Shown here: piece by piece, positions 44,358 through 54,150 of the stretch
Layout of the letters: each line of letters begins with the position of its first letter
Numbering within the stretch: the first letter of the stretch is position 1
Assembly (NCBI GenBank): GCA_028278335.1
Contig: JANQEN010000241.1
Span: 1-59,637 of the forward strand
Origin: Chitinivibrionales bacterium
Lineage (GTDB): Bacteria; Fibrobacterota; Chitinivibrionia; Chitinivibrionales; JANQEN01
Length of the DNA: 59,637 nt
Direction of reading: 5' to 3'
The notes under the pieces: model-generated
What the model was told of the DNA's origin: nothing
The model's database searches: none
Seen by the model: the letters and a program-made list of their open reading frames with translations, nothing else
Made by a program: the position numbers and the translations under genes

Positions 44358-44894
44358 ATGAATAATAATGAAAACATACAAGATGCAGCAGTGTTGGTCC
44401 CGCTGTATAGGGGTGAAAAGAATGAACTACGGATTGTCTTGGTGCACAGAACCAATAAAGGAATTCACGGTGGTGAGATTGCGCTTCCCGGTGGTAAGCC
44501 CCACACCCATGACAACAGCCTAGAGGACACCGCAAAAAGAGAGGCCTTTGAGGAAACCGGTATGGCAGTGGAAGGAATTACCATTTTAGAATCATTGCCC
44601 TCTGTGGAAACCCATAAAAGCGGCTTTCGTATTTTTCCCTTTTTAGCGACTATCAATCCTCCCAGGCAATGGGAAAAGGACACTCGGGAGATAGAGGCAG
44701 TCCTTGATATGGATTTCTCAATTTTGCAATGCTCAGACATCCATTTTCAGAATAACGATAACAATGTCCTCTCAAAGGAATCTCTAGCCCAGCTTCCCTT
44801 TTATCAATTTGACTCCTTTAGAATTTGGGGAGCAACCTATCGAATACTTAACAATATAATCCCCCGAATAAGCGATGGGGATTGGGAGATTTAG
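44358..44894 (+). CDS. Nudix hydrolase, CoA pyrophosphatase (NudL)-like
   Basis: 178 residues with a full Nudix box: GGKPHTHDNSLEDTAKREAFEETGM (REAFEETG near 62-69), preceded by GEIALPGG. The NudL-type pattern (ALPGGKxxxxD.s..dTAlREa.EE.Gl and a later SGFRIFPFLA) suggests hydrolysis of CoA or a related dinucleotide. No Shine-Dalgarno is visible. It ends 9 bp before the preferred rhomboid start. Confidence 0.85.
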   Translation: MNNNENIQDAAVLVPLYRGEKNELRIVLVHRTNKGIHGGEIALPGGKPHTHDNSLEDTAKREAFEETGMAVEGITILESLPSVETHKSGFRIFPFLATINPPRQWEKDTREIEAVLDMDFSILQCSDIHFQNNDNNVLSKESLAQLPFYQFDSFRIWGATYRILNNIIPRISDGDWEI

Positions 44895-44902
44895 TAGAAC
44901 CA

Positions 44903-45697
44903 ATGTTATATAGAGAATCAATTCACCTTCCCACCGGTATCAAGTACCTCCTCATTGCGACCTTTGGCATATATCTGTTACAGGTAATACCCGGACTAGG
45001 ACAGTGGCTCACCATATTTGGTGCACTTAAACCCTCCCTAGTATTTCCCGGTGGACAAATTTGGCGTTTGGCCACCTATATGTTTCTTCATAGTTATAGT
45101 CCCTTTCATGTTCTCTTTAATATGTTTGGCCTATGGATGTTTGGCACAGAACTGGAAAACATGTGGGGAACCAAACGGTTTATCCAATTCTATTTTATCA
45201 CTGGAATCGGTTCGGGAATCTTAAGTCTCTTTTCTATTTACTTTGGCGACATTCCCATCGTTGGTGCCTCAGGTGCAATCTATGCGATTCTGGTTGTCTA
45301 CGCCTTCTTTTTTCCCAATCGTCAAGTGTTGCTCTTTTTTATTATCCCCATGCCTATCTGGTTACTTGTTGCTGGTCTTATATTTCTCTCCCTAGTTGGA
45401 ACTCTTCAAATGGCCGGCGGCATATCGCACATAACACACCTAGGTGGTATTGTTGTCGCCTTTTTGTACCTTAGATACTATGATCGCGTCATTGCCTGGA
45501 ATATACATCGTAAAGCACTGAAAGCAGAGAAAACCATGAGAGTAAACGCGGAAAAAAAGATGCAAAAGGATCGATACTTTGAAGAGGTTATTGATCCCAT
45601 TCTTAAAAAGATTTCGGATCAGGGTATGGATTCGCTGACTAAGGAGGAAAAGAAAATCCTCAAAGACGTTTCCAAAGATAACCAATCAGAGCAATAA
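44903..45697 (+). CDS. Rhomboid family intramembrane serine protease
   Basis: About 264 residues, six membrane helices. Catalytic Ser in VGASGAIYAIL (~117-127), His in ISHITHLGGIVVAFLYLR (~175-192), plus the L1-type signature HSYSPFHVLFNMFGLWMFGTELE (HxxxxHxxxN, ~67-89). The C-terminal ~70 residues are a charged helical cytoplasmic tail. The ATG chosen follows the Nudix stop; an upstream TTG inside the Nudix gene is an alternative. Confidence 0.9.
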   Translation: MLYRESIHLPTGIKYLLIATFGIYLLQVIPGLGQWLTIFGALKPSLVFPGGQIWRLATYMFLHSYSPFHVLFNMFGLWMFGTELENMWGTKRFIQFYFITGIGSGILSLFSIYFGDIPIVGASGAIYAILVVYAFFFPNRQVLLFFIIPMPIWLLVAGLIFLSLVGTLQMAGGISHITHLGGIVVAFLYLRYYDRVIAWNIHRKALKAEKTMRVNAEKKMQKDRYFEEVIDPILKKISDQGMDSLTKEEKKILKDVSKDNQSEQ

Positions 45698-45715
45698 AAA
45701 AAAGCAACAGACTAA

Positions 45716-47119
45716 CTAAAACCCATCCATCAGTTGGACATCGGAAATCTCATCGGGAGAGATAGCTTTAATAATATGGGTATCCTCAAGCTCGGTAAGA
45801 TCTATTTGATAGACATCTTTCTTGTTAAGCAAGCCACCCTTGATGTCGGTGAGTATACTCACCACCGGCTTATCAAAAAAGTCTGCGTTTGCCTGGATCA
45901 CTTTACCAATACGATGATCATTCAACTCGACAAAACTGCCAACAGGAAAGAGCGAGGTGTAGCTGAGAAAATCTTTTACAAAATCTCGTGATACTACTCC
46001 CTGTCGAACCATATTGAGAATCGACTCCATTGCCTTAAAGGGAAGAGACTCGTCACGATAGGCTCTCTTGGAGGAGAGAGCCACGAATATATCGGCAATG
46101 CGAATTATTTTGGCAAACCGATGAATAAGATGTTTGTTTCTCTTTTTAGGATACCCCTGGCCATCTTCCCGTTCATGTGATTGATAGGCGATATACTTAA
46201 TCGACTCGGGTAGATTCTTTACATTCTCTAAAAGATGTAAACCCATGATGGGGTGCTTATGAATTTCATACCACTCATCACGATTAAGCTTGTTCTTTTT
46301 ATGGATAATATTTTTTGGTACTAAAAGCATACCCACATCATAGAGGAGCGCCCCCATACCAATCTCAACAACCTGATCCTCATTATATCCGGAGGCTGTT
46401 GCAATATTGATAGAGAGGAGGCTGACATTGAGTACGTGATGATAAAAATAGCTACTATTCTTTGCTCGAATATTGGAAAGGTTAAGAAGGATATTTTTAT
46501 CAGTAACAAAGGTGGCAACAAACTCCTTTACTACTCTTCTTATTTTGTTCCCATCAATATGGTTTCCCTCGGCAATATCATTTAGAATTGCACTGACCCG
46601 GTTGAGAGCATTTTTATAAAGTCGATGTTTCTCTTTTTTATACTCTTCGGTTCTCTCTTCGGGGGTTTTCTCTTTCATACGAAGTTTTAATGGAGGGCCC
46701 ATCGGTTTGTCTGAGGTATGCCCAGCCTTTATATTCTTGTCAAGAGAGGTTGCAGCCTTGCTTGTTTGAAGCTGCTTGAAACCCTCAACCCCAGGTTTAA
46801 TATCCCGTAAGGTAGGAAGCGTCAATCCACCGGGCCGTTTCTCGGTGTCTTCTTCCAATGGAGCAGGGATTTTACTATCGTTAAAAATGTCTAAATCACC
46901 GAGGTTATCATATTTTTTAGAGAGGATCTTTTCTAATTCGTCAACTTCATTGGAGGATTTTTTCTCAAAGACTTCAAAAATATTACGCCGTTTTAAAACA
47001 TTGATATGACGCTCAGTGACAACGACCCCTTTTCCAATAAGCACTTCACCATTTGCGGAATAATAGATCTTATCCGTTATGGTTCCAATTCTAATTTCTG
47101 AAAGGTTTATCGCCTTCAT
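45716..47119 (-). CDS. Degenerate HD-GYP domain protein
   Basis: About 467 residues. The N-terminal ~55 residues (NLSEIRIGTITDKIYYSANGEVLIGKGVVVTERHINVLKRR) form a module also present in the adjacent FapA-like protein. An HD-GYP domain (~225-385) follows, with YHHVLNVS, HKHPIMGLHLL, SHEREDGQGYP and IADIFVAL. However, the HD pair reads LLYDVGML (His replaced by Tyr, Lys of GK replaced by Met) and the HH pair reads SH. c-di-GMP hydrolysis is therefore doubtful; a binding or scaffolding role is more likely. ATG 47119 follows AGG. It lies 34 bp downstream of the FapA-like gene. Confidence 0.82.
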   Translation of the reverse strand: MKAINLSEIRIGTITDKIYYSANGEVLIGKGVVVTERHINVLKRRNIFEVFEKKSSNEVDELEKILSKKYDNLGDLDIFNDSKIPAPLEEDTEKRPGGLTLPTLRDIKPGVEGFKQLQTSKAATSLDKNIKAGHTSDKPMGPPLKLRMKEKTPEERTEEYKKEKHRLYKNALNRVSAILNDIAEGNHIDGNKIRRVVKEFVATFVTDKNILLNLSNIRAKNSSYFYHHVLNVSLLSINIATASGYNEDQVVEIGMGALLYDVGMLLVPKNIIHKKNKLNRDEWYEIHKHPIMGLHLLENVKNLPESIKYIAYQSHEREDGQGYPKKRNKHLIHRFAKIIRIADIFVALSSKRAYRDESLPFKAMESILNMVRQGVVSRDFVKDFLSYTSLFPVGSFVELNDHRIGKVIQANADFFDKPVVSILTDIKGGLLNKKDVYQIDLTELEDTHIIKAISPDEISDVQLMDGF

Positions 47120-47153
47120 AGTGCCTATCGTTCGGTTATACAATAAAAATACA

Positions 47154-49424
47154 TTAAATTACCTTTATCTCAAAATCGATCATACGAACACTCTTTGGTC
47201 CAATTATCTCCTCGTTGACCATGAAGTGCCGCTCCCCTATTTTAAAAAGTGTTCCCGGCAAAGCGCTTTTTTCAATTTTTATAAATGATCGGCTAAAATC
47301 ATAGAGTTTTGCTTCAATTTTCTTTCTTCTCTCTTCCAGTTGGTGTAGCTGTTGACTATATTTTTTCATGGTGTTTTTAAGCTTTGTGTAAAGAAACTTC
47401 TCCTTGGGAGTCAGCTTAATCTTTTTTTCCAGCATATGTTCAAAACGGTTTGCCGAGACCATTAATTTCTTCATGTTCACCTTGATTTCAGAGGCCTGCT
47501 CTGCAGTTTTTCGCATTTCATTGACCAATACATAGTCTAACCCCACTTCCAACATGGTTTGAATACCACTATGATTTCCAATCACGTTGCAGGTGATACT
47601 ATCCCGAGCGATTAACGAACCTCCTGCAATAGAGAGTGTTTTACCACTAACAACAATTGACTTTCGAGAGAATATCTTGCTATTTAGAGCCTCGCGGGCA
47701 ACAATAACGTTTCCCCGAGAATAGATCGTCTGATTTTTGGTAAAGGAAACATTCACATCACCTTTAGATTCAACAATACCCTTGCTATGCCCAATAAACC
47801 CGGCCCTGCAGAGCAAACTACCACCAACATAAATCAAACTATCTTCAATAGTCCCTCGCACCTCTAAATCACCACCACAGGTAACATTAAATCCCGCTTT
47901 AACATCACCATTAATGGTTACAGACTTTCCATAATTTATGTTTCCTGTAGAGTAGTCAACATCCCCCTTGACAACAAATCCTTCAAAAATCTCAACGGTC
48001 TGCCCCTTAAGTCGGACATTACCATCGGTCAATGCAATTAGAACCGTATCATCATCAGGCTTTGGACCGGTATTTGCGCCGACCGGCAAGGTGACCTCAA
48101 CCCCATCGGTGCAGGGAATCTCTTTTCCAGAGATATCTTTACCAGGAGCACCTTGTGTTGGCTCTATGACTCGGGCTAATTCATCACCCTCTGTCACAGC
48201 CTGAATAATACTGACATTTTTGAAATCAGCTTTTCCACTTGCATCAAGCTGTGGCTTTAAAGAGGTTTCAGTGCGAAAGCTATACTCGATCCGACCATCT
48301 TCACCAGGTATGGGAGGAGCACCCTCAGCAATGACAATGGGCTCCTGGGGGTATTCACCCTGGCTAATTTTTTCAAATATTTCACCAAGAAGCTTTTCCT
48401 TTACCCCATACTTTATTTGGTTCTCTATAAAAAGCTTTCGTACCTCATCCATGGTCGGTGGGCTACCACGCTCCATTGCTGGATGAACAGACAGTTCAGC
48501 AGTGAGATTATCCTGGCTCACGCTCAACTCAGCAAAGCCATTAAAATTCATTGGTAATACACCTATTACATTGTCAATGTAGTAGGTCAACCCAGTTGTT
48601 GTGGAAATATATTCACCACTCTCTTTATTTTCTTCTACGTTGGTCGCGATTTTTACTTCAACTTTTATTACCTCATCGGTTTCCACATCATCGCCACGAA
48701 CGGTCTTGCCTGGTATAGTTGGGGTGAGCATCTCCTTTTGTGCTAAAACGGTCCCTTTGTCAACCTGTTGGATTGGCAACTTTGAGCCCGCCAACTCCCA
48801 ACAATAGTTGACACTCTGTGCTTGCTCCACTCCCTTGGCACTGGAGATATATTCAACCAGCAGCTCAAGCTCATTTTCCTTGGCGGGCATAGGTTTAATC
48901 CCACAGGCAACCCCTTCATATTCATACACTTGCTGCTTCTGTTGCCACTTCTCTACAGCCTCGGTAAGTAGCTCCTCTTTAACGCCGAAAATCACCCCCT
49001 CTTCGGCAAGGGCGTTTCTCAAATCATCAACAGTAATAGGCAAATGGATTTTTTCTGTTGGCTCAATCACCAGGTATGCAGCCATGGCATTGTTATTGAC
49101 GGATACACCAATGGTGGGTGGTGTAAGCTCCTTGTCCATAAGATCTTCCATGGCGTCAAGATTCTCTTCTCCATCCTCGGTGTTCCCTAATAAATCATCT
49201 GGATCAAGTTCCATACCCAGATCATTCTCATCGGTGTCTTCCTCTTTTTTCAAGGAAAGAGAATCTTTTGTTACCTGGATTCTTTCAATCTTGTATTTTT
49301 TCAACGTCTCAATGAGGCTCTCGGTGAGAACAGTCGATGCATTTATCAAGGTTGTTCCATTTGGCAATAGAACATCCTCCAATAGCTCCATCTCCGGAAG
49401 AGCATCATCTATTGTAATTAGCAT
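47154..49424 (-). CDS. FapA-like DUF342 protein
   Basis: 756 residues. The N-terminal ~55 residues (MELLEDVLLPNGTTLINASTVLTESLIETLKKYKIERIQV) repeat the module of the neighbouring HD-GYP protein. An acidic linker (58-92) follows, then the two-part FapA/DUF342 region (~105-450: GEYISTTTGLTYYIDN, AVTEGDELARVIEP). The beta-helix (~495-620: GNINYGKSVTINGDVKAG, VTCGGDLEVRGTIEDS, VESKGDVNVSFTKNQTIYSRGNVIVA) precedes a coiled coil (~635-715). FapA relatives are linked to flagellar assembly and polar localisation, but no flagellar gene is in the window. Confidence 0.85.
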   Translation of the reverse strand: MLITIDDALPEMELLEDVLLPNGTTLINASTVLTESLIETLKKYKIERIQVTKDSLSLKKEEDTDENDLGMELDPDDLLGNTEDGEENLDAMEDLMDKELTPPTIGVSVNNNAMAAYLVIEPTEKIHLPITVDDLRNALAEEGVIFGVKEELLTEAVEKWQQKQQVYEYEGVACGIKPMPAKENELELLVEYISSAKGVEQAQSVNYCWELAGSKLPIQQVDKGTVLAQKEMLTPTIPGKTVRGDDVETDEVIKVEVKIATNVEENKESGEYISTTTGLTYYIDNVIGVLPMNFNGFAELSVSQDNLTAELSVHPAMERGSPPTMDEVRKLFIENQIKYGVKEKLLGEIFEKISQGEYPQEPIVIAEGAPPIPGEDGRIEYSFRTETSLKPQLDASGKADFKNVSIIQAVTEGDELARVIEPTQGAPGKDISGKEIPCTDGVEVTLPVGANTGPKPDDDTVLIALTDGNVRLKGQTVEIFEGFVVKGDVDYSTGNINYGKSVTINGDVKAGFNVTCGGDLEVRGTIEDSLIYVGGSLLCRAGFIGHSKGIVESKGDVNVSFTKNQTIYSRGNVIVAREALNSKIFSRKSIVVSGKTLSIAGGSLIARDSITCNVIGNHSGIQTMLEVGLDYVLVNEMRKTAEQASEIKVNMKKLMVSANRFEHMLEKKIKLTPKEKFLYTKLKNTMKKYSQQLHQLEERRKKIEAKLYDFSRSFIKIEKSALPGTLFKIGERHFMVNEEIIGPKSVRMIDFEIKVI

Positions 49425-49569
49425 ATTTTAGAAAACCTTATTCATGGAAGAAGATCTTGTTACGATCTCATTCCAGATAAACGTGTCGGAATATATTATT
49501 TATACCATATGACAGCCTCTTTTTCAACCCTTTATACAAGGCTCTTCGCCCAAAATTATTCATACTGCT

Positions 49570-51753
49570 ATGATTGCTAAAGTAGCGTTTCCCATTTCCA
49601 TTACCGGAATCTTTGATTATCGCATCCCCGATAAATTTGCTCATTCGGTTGTTCCGGGCGTTCCAGTTAAAGTGTACCTGCGGAATCGTTCACTCTGGGG
49701 TGTTGTTGTTGGTGTCGCAGAAACATCATCAATAAAGAATTTAAAGGAGATCATCGACCTAAAATCTGAGGAGTGGAGTGAATCCTGTGGCGCACTGATC
49801 CAATATTACAAGTGGATCGCCTTGTATTACCAATCTGAGCTTGGAAAGGTCTTTAAGCCGCTCATTCGTAAGAAATTTGCTGAAATGAAGCCAAAGACCC
49901 TTTTATATTATCATTTTTCCGGAACCATCCCCGGAAAATTAACCCCAAGCATGCAAAATTACGCTCAAATGCTCCAGGACCAGCAAACTCCTCTTTTAAA
50001 AAAAGATATCCAGCAAAAATTTAATCTCAGTGATTATGCGTTGGTTACCTTGGTAAAAAAGGGTGTTTTAGTAAAAGAGAAAAGAGAGCTTCTTCGGGAG
50101 GCATCGGAAATCAATCAAAGCGGTGAAGGTGGCCAGGTAACGCTGACCAATGAACAGAGCAATGCGGTAAACAATATTTGGACTCAGTTCTCCCAAGGCT
50201 CTCTTAAACCGATTCTTCTTTTCGGTGTTACCGGAAGTGGAAAAACGCATGTGTATATAGAATTAGCTAAAAAATCCCTGGCCAATGGTAAAAATGTGAT
50301 CATTTTGGTACCGGAAATATCCCTCACCCCACAGACGATTCAGCGATTTAAACATGCTCTAGGCTCGGAGATTGCCGTAATTCATAGCCGTATGTCTGAA
50401 GGGGAGAGACGGGACAGTGTTGAGGAGCTTGTGGCAGGACGCAAGCGGGTGGTCATTGGTGTTCGAAGCGCTATATTGGTTCCTCTCAACAATGTTGGCC
50501 TTATAATTGTAGATGAAGAGCATGATGGCAGTTACAAACAATCCGACCCCGAACCTCGTTATCATGCTCGTGATGTGGCGGTCATGCGTGGTCATTTTCA
50601 AAAGGCCCTGGTGGTTCTGGGCAGTGCTACACCGAGTTTTGAAAGCTACTATAACGCCCAAAAGGGAAAATATATCCAGATTGCCTTAACCCAACGTTTT
50701 GGAAAGGCTGCGCTACCTCAGGTAGAACTCATTGATATGAATGAAGAGCACCGCCATAACAATTGGACCTTCCTCTCTCGCTATCTTCATCAAAAAATTG
50801 AGGAGACCCTCAATCAAAAACGGCAAGTAATCCTCTTGCTCAATCGCCGAGGGTTCTCCATTTCACTGATCTGTAAAGAGTGTGGATTTGTCTATACCTG
50901 TCCCTCCTGTTCTGTAAACCTCGTCTATCATCGAACGTCCATGCATTTACAATGCCATCAATGTGGGTATACTGAGTATGCACCCTCAAACTGTAAACAA
51001 TGCAACGGTGAACAGATCAAATACCGGGGTACGGGAATTCAAAAGGCAGAGGAGTTTCTTAAAGCGACCTTTCCCACAGCGTCAATCATCCGCATGGACT
51101 TGGATACAACACGGCGAAAAGATGGGCATCTGGACATACTAAGACGATTCTCTCAGAAGCAAGCGGACATCTTGTTGGGAACACAGATGGTTGCCAAGGG
51201 TCTTAATTTTCCTGGCGTCAAGTTGGTTGGTGTACTTCAAGCAGATACAGGATTGCACTTTCCCGACTTTCGGGCTTCAGAGCGTACCCACCAGTTACTC
51301 TCTCAGGTGGCAGGTAGGGCCGGCCGGAAGGATAATCTTGGTGAAGTGGTTATACAAACTTATTCCCCCAATGAGCCTGCTATTATAGCAGCAAAAACCC
51401 ATGATTTTCCAGGCTTTTATCAACAGGAGATCGAAACGCGGAAACAGCTTCACTACCCTCCCTTTAGTAGACTCATCCGATTGGTTGTTCAAGGCAAAGA
51501 TGAGCTGGCTGTTGAGAAACATATTAATACCTGTGCAACATTTATCAAGAGAGGAAAACAGCCTTGCACCATACTGGGCCCCTCTCCTGCAATACTGACG
51601 AAAATAAGTTCCTCCTTTCGATACTCTCTTTTGATAAAAACGTCATCACCCCACAGGCTCCAGCAGAAGTTATTCGATCTTCGCAAAAAATTTCCTCCCC
51701 CCTCAAAGGATATGCGGGTTACCATAGATGTTGACCCAAACAACATGCTCTAA
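49570..51753 (+). CDS. priA: Primosomal replication helicase
   Basis: Restarts stalled replication forks with 3'-5' helicase activity. An N-terminal DNA-binding domain (FDYRIPDKFA..., VPGVPVKVYL) precedes Walker A GVTGSGKTHVYIELAKK (~219-235), DEEHDGSYKQSDPEPRYHARD (~315-335), ATPSFES, a zinc-binding insert with four CxxC pairs (CKECGFVYTCPSC...CHQCGYTEYAPSNCKQC) and GTQMVAKG, with QVAGRAGR. 727 residues, typical. It stands alone on the plus strand, divergent from the FapA-like gene. Confidence 0.95.
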   Translation: MIAKVAFPISITGIFDYRIPDKFAHSVVPGVPVKVYLRNRSLWGVVVGVAETSSIKNLKEIIDLKSEEWSESCGALIQYYKWIALYYQSELGKVFKPLIRKKFAEMKPKTLLYYHFSGTIPGKLTPSMQNYAQMLQDQQTPLLKKDIQQKFNLSDYALVTLVKKGVLVKEKRELLREASEINQSGEGGQVTLTNEQSNAVNNIWTQFSQGSLKPILLFGVTGSGKTHVYIELAKKSLANGKNVIILVPEISLTPQTIQRFKHALGSEIAVIHSRMSEGERRDSVEELVAGRKRVVIGVRSAILVPLNNVGLIIVDEEHDGSYKQSDPEPRYHARDVAVMRGHFQKALVVLGSATPSFESYYNAQKGKYIQIALTQRFGKAALPQVELIDMNEEHRHNNWTFLSRYLHQKIEETLNQKRQVILLLNRRGFSISLICKECGFVYTCPSCSVNLVYHRTSMHLQCHQCGYTEYAPSNCKQCNGEQIKYRGTGIQKAEEFLKATFPTASIIRMDLDTTRRKDGHLDILRRFSQKQADILLGTQMVAKGLNFPGVKLVGVLQADTGLHFPDFRASERTHQLLSQVAGRAGRKDNLGEVVIQTYSPNEPAIIAAKTHDFPGFYQQEIETRKQLHYPPFSRLIRLVVQGKDELAVEKHINTCATFIKRGKQPCTILGPSPAILTKISSSFRYSLLIKTSSPHRLQQKLFDLRKKFPPPSKDMRVTIDVDPNNML

Positions 51754-51835
51754 TCACCAAATGATATTTTATCCTAGACTACTTGCATCATCAGATATGG
51801 GCAATCAGATTACAAGGCTTTGAAAACCAAAGACA

Positions 51836-52798
51836 ATGAAATTTCTGTTCCAAAAAAAATATCTTCCCTGGATTCTAAAAATAATCCTTACAGTCCTGTT
51901 CCTCTATTTTGTTAATAGGACCATCCCCAAGGAGGAGTTTTCCTCAATTGTCGCAGCTCTTTGTTGGCCCACAATGGTTGTCGCCTTTCTCCTTAGCATT
52001 GCGGGACTCTATTTCCAGGTAAAACGTTGGGAAATAATCCTTCGATTTCAGGAATTCTTTGTGGGCAAACAGATCCCCCTTAAAACTATCCTCTGGGGAA
52101 ACCTGTTGGCTTTTATTACACCAGGACGTATTGGTGAACTTTTTCGGGGGCTCATGGTATCAAAAACCAGAAAAGCTGATGCGCTCTTTGCGGTTGTCAT
52201 TGATAAATTGTTTATTATATTTACAGTCCTTCTCTTTGGTCTTTTGGGAATTGTCCTCCTCTATTGGCACTACAACCTTTCCATTAGCAAAGAGATAAAG
52301 ATCTTTGTGATTATTGCCGGTATAGTGTGTACTGGGGGAGTTGGTATATTATTTAGTGGGAAGATCATCAATCGTAATCACACTGTTGTTGGACAGGTTC
52401 TTCGTCTCTTAAAAAATATCCCCCGACTTTTAAATCCTGCAGGTAGAAGGGCCATGATGTATTCAATGTTGGCCCACCTATGCCTTTGTCTTCAATCAGC
52501 CATACTACTCAATATGTTTGGAGCAATCAATTTGGCAAAGGGAATTGTCTCTGCAGCACTTGCCTATGGTGTCATGCCCTTTCTATCATTTACCATAGGC
52601 AACATGGGAGTTCGCGAAGGAGCCCTCGGTTTTTTCCTCAGATATTTAAATGCAAACCATTCCTCTACTTTGTCTTTGGAAAGTATTGCCTTTGGCACCT
52701 CTATTTCTATCCTTGCTATGAACCTTCTTTTGCCTGCTCTGGGCGGCTTAATCTGGTATTTCCTTGACAATGACCAGACCACAACGATACAATCCTAA
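51836..52798 (+). CDS. Lysylphosphatidylglycerol synthase TM-region/UPF0104 family membrane protein
   Basis: 320 residues, seven or eight membrane helices. The family signature is visible: LAFITPGRIGELFRGLMVSK (~98-117), LFAVVIDKLFIIFT (~122-135) and a late SFTIGNMGVREGALGFFLRYL (~246-266). This is the flippase-like half of MprF without the aminoacyl-transferase domain; related proteins act in lipid or glycolipid export. No neighbour fixes its role. Confidence 0.82.
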   Translation: MKFLFQKKYLPWILKIILTVLFLYFVNRTIPKEEFSSIVAALCWPTMVVAFLLSIAGLYFQVKRWEIILRFQEFFVGKQIPLKTILWGNLLAFITPGRIGELFRGLMVSKTRKADALFAVVIDKLFIIFTVLLFGLLGIVLLYWHYNLSISKEIKIFVIIAGIVCTGGVGILFSGKIINRNHTVVGQVLRLLKNIPRLLNPAGRRAMMYSMLAHLCLCLQSAILLNMFGAINLAKGIVSAALAYGVMPFLSFTIGNMGVREGALGFFLRYLNANHSSTLSLESIAFGTSISILAMNLLLPALGGLIWYFLDNDQTTTIQS

Positions 52799-53039
52799 CA
52801 TACCTACCTGTCTTCCTTAAATATGTCTATAATCCCCAATATATGCGGATTATCTAGGCCATAAAGGATGGATAGTGTTAAAAATGTTTTCCGATTTAAC
52901 AGATGTATGACAGAATAAAAACAATCATGTATATTATTATATTAATTAAAAGCTACTATTTTAAGGATACTATCGACACGACTCTGAACACCGTTCACAT
53001 TCTCAGTAATAGAGATTTGCTTTCTGAAAGGATGCGTAG

Positions 53040-54113
53040 ATGGAAATCACCTTTGAACTAATCATTTCAGCCTCATTTGGGTTTCTCTTTGGTTGTTTGC
53101 TTACGCTTATTATCATGTTAATAATCATGGATTTGCAGGACAAGAAAGCTGCCCGTAAAAGAGAAGAGCGCCATATGATCATCAGTGCCATTGGAAAGCT
53201 CTGTGCTTCGGTTGACAACTCCTATGCAGCCTATCGAATGGGGTCAATGAATTTTGAGTCTCTGCGAGACATAATACGCAATAAGATTGGAGAAATTCAC
53301 TCTGAACTGACTAGTAACATTGATGACCTAGACCCCTACTATATCAAAAACATTGAGCGATTTATCGAAGACCAAAAATCATTCTTGCTCAGCCGTGAAG
53401 AGCGACGACCAGATCAAACTGGTCAACCGGGTTTACGAAATCGGTCACGGGGTGACTACCTCTTTACTGATGAAAATGCTCGCCATCGAAGCACTCCTGC
53501 AACAGCACCGCAGCCAGCACCGACACCAACATCAAAGGAAGTGCCCTATCCACCAGAGACAGACACCGCTGTTTCACTCACCTCGCTTATGCGAGCAGAC
53601 ACTCCGCAAGAACCAACAACTAACACCGCCCCACCGCAACCACCGGTTCAAACGGAGGAGACCGGAACCTTTACTTCTGAGGCTATGGCAGCCTTTGAAT
53701 CAGGGGCAACAACACGACTCACCGCAGAGGAACTGAACAAATTAAAGGAGACACCATCAACACAGGTAACACCCACCTTTGATCAAACAGCAACACAGCA
53801 GTTCAAGGTTGACCCTCAAATGTTTCCCACCATTGATGATAAACATGAAAAGGCTATGAGAGAAGACAAAACAGTCTATGATGTTCCAGCCTTTCGTCCA
53901 CCTGAAGAAGAGGCTGCTTCTGCCAAAGGGAAGCCAGTCTTTGATTCACCGGTTGATGTGGAAGCAACACAGGAGTTCAATGTGGAAGATCTTTTAGAGA
54001 AAACAAAGCGAAAGCAGAGTAAAAAAGATCGGAGTGATGAGGAAAGCTCGCTTATAACCGGTGATGATGTTATGGATCAGATGGATTCTCTCTTTGGCTT
54101 TGAAGAGAGTTAA
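53040..54113 (+). CDS. Membrane-anchored protein with long disordered tail and repeated TQxF-type motifs
   Basis: 357 residues. One N-terminal membrane helix (~7-31) puts the rest in the cytoplasm. A helical segment (~35-125) is followed by a Pro/Thr/Gln-rich disordered tail. The tail repeats a short motif around Thr: TTRLTAEEL, ATQQFKVDPQ, KTVYDVPAF and ATQEFNVEDL. Such T-x-x-(F/Y/L)-x-(V/A) repeats look like Thr-phosphorylation or FHA-binding sites, but this is inference. AAAGGA lies 8 nt upstream. No family is recognised. Confidence 0.75.
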   Translation: MEITFELIISASFGFLFGCLLTLIIMLIIMDLQDKKAARKREERHMIISAIGKLCASVDNSYAAYRMGSMNFESLRDIIRNKIGEIHSELTSNIDDLDPYYIKNIERFIEDQKSFLLSREERRPDQTGQPGLRNRSRGDYLFTDENARHRSTPATAPQPAPTPTSKEVPYPPETDTAVSLTSLMRADTPQEPTTNTAPPQPPVQTEETGTFTSEAMAAFESGATTRLTAEELNKLKETPSTQVTPTFDQTATQQFKVDPQMFPTIDDKHEKAMREDKTVYDVPAFRPPEEEAASAKGKPVFDSPVDVEATQEFNVEDLLEKTKRKQSKKDRSDEESSLITGDDVMDQMDSLFGFEES

Positions 54114-54150
54114 TTCAAAACCATTTTATGTGTTAAAAGATCACTCTTAT

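Noticed and set aside
48808..49431. 207-codon plus-strand ORF opposite the FapA-like gene
   Set aside because: Ser-rich shadow of the minus-strand gene; no family features and no ribosome site.
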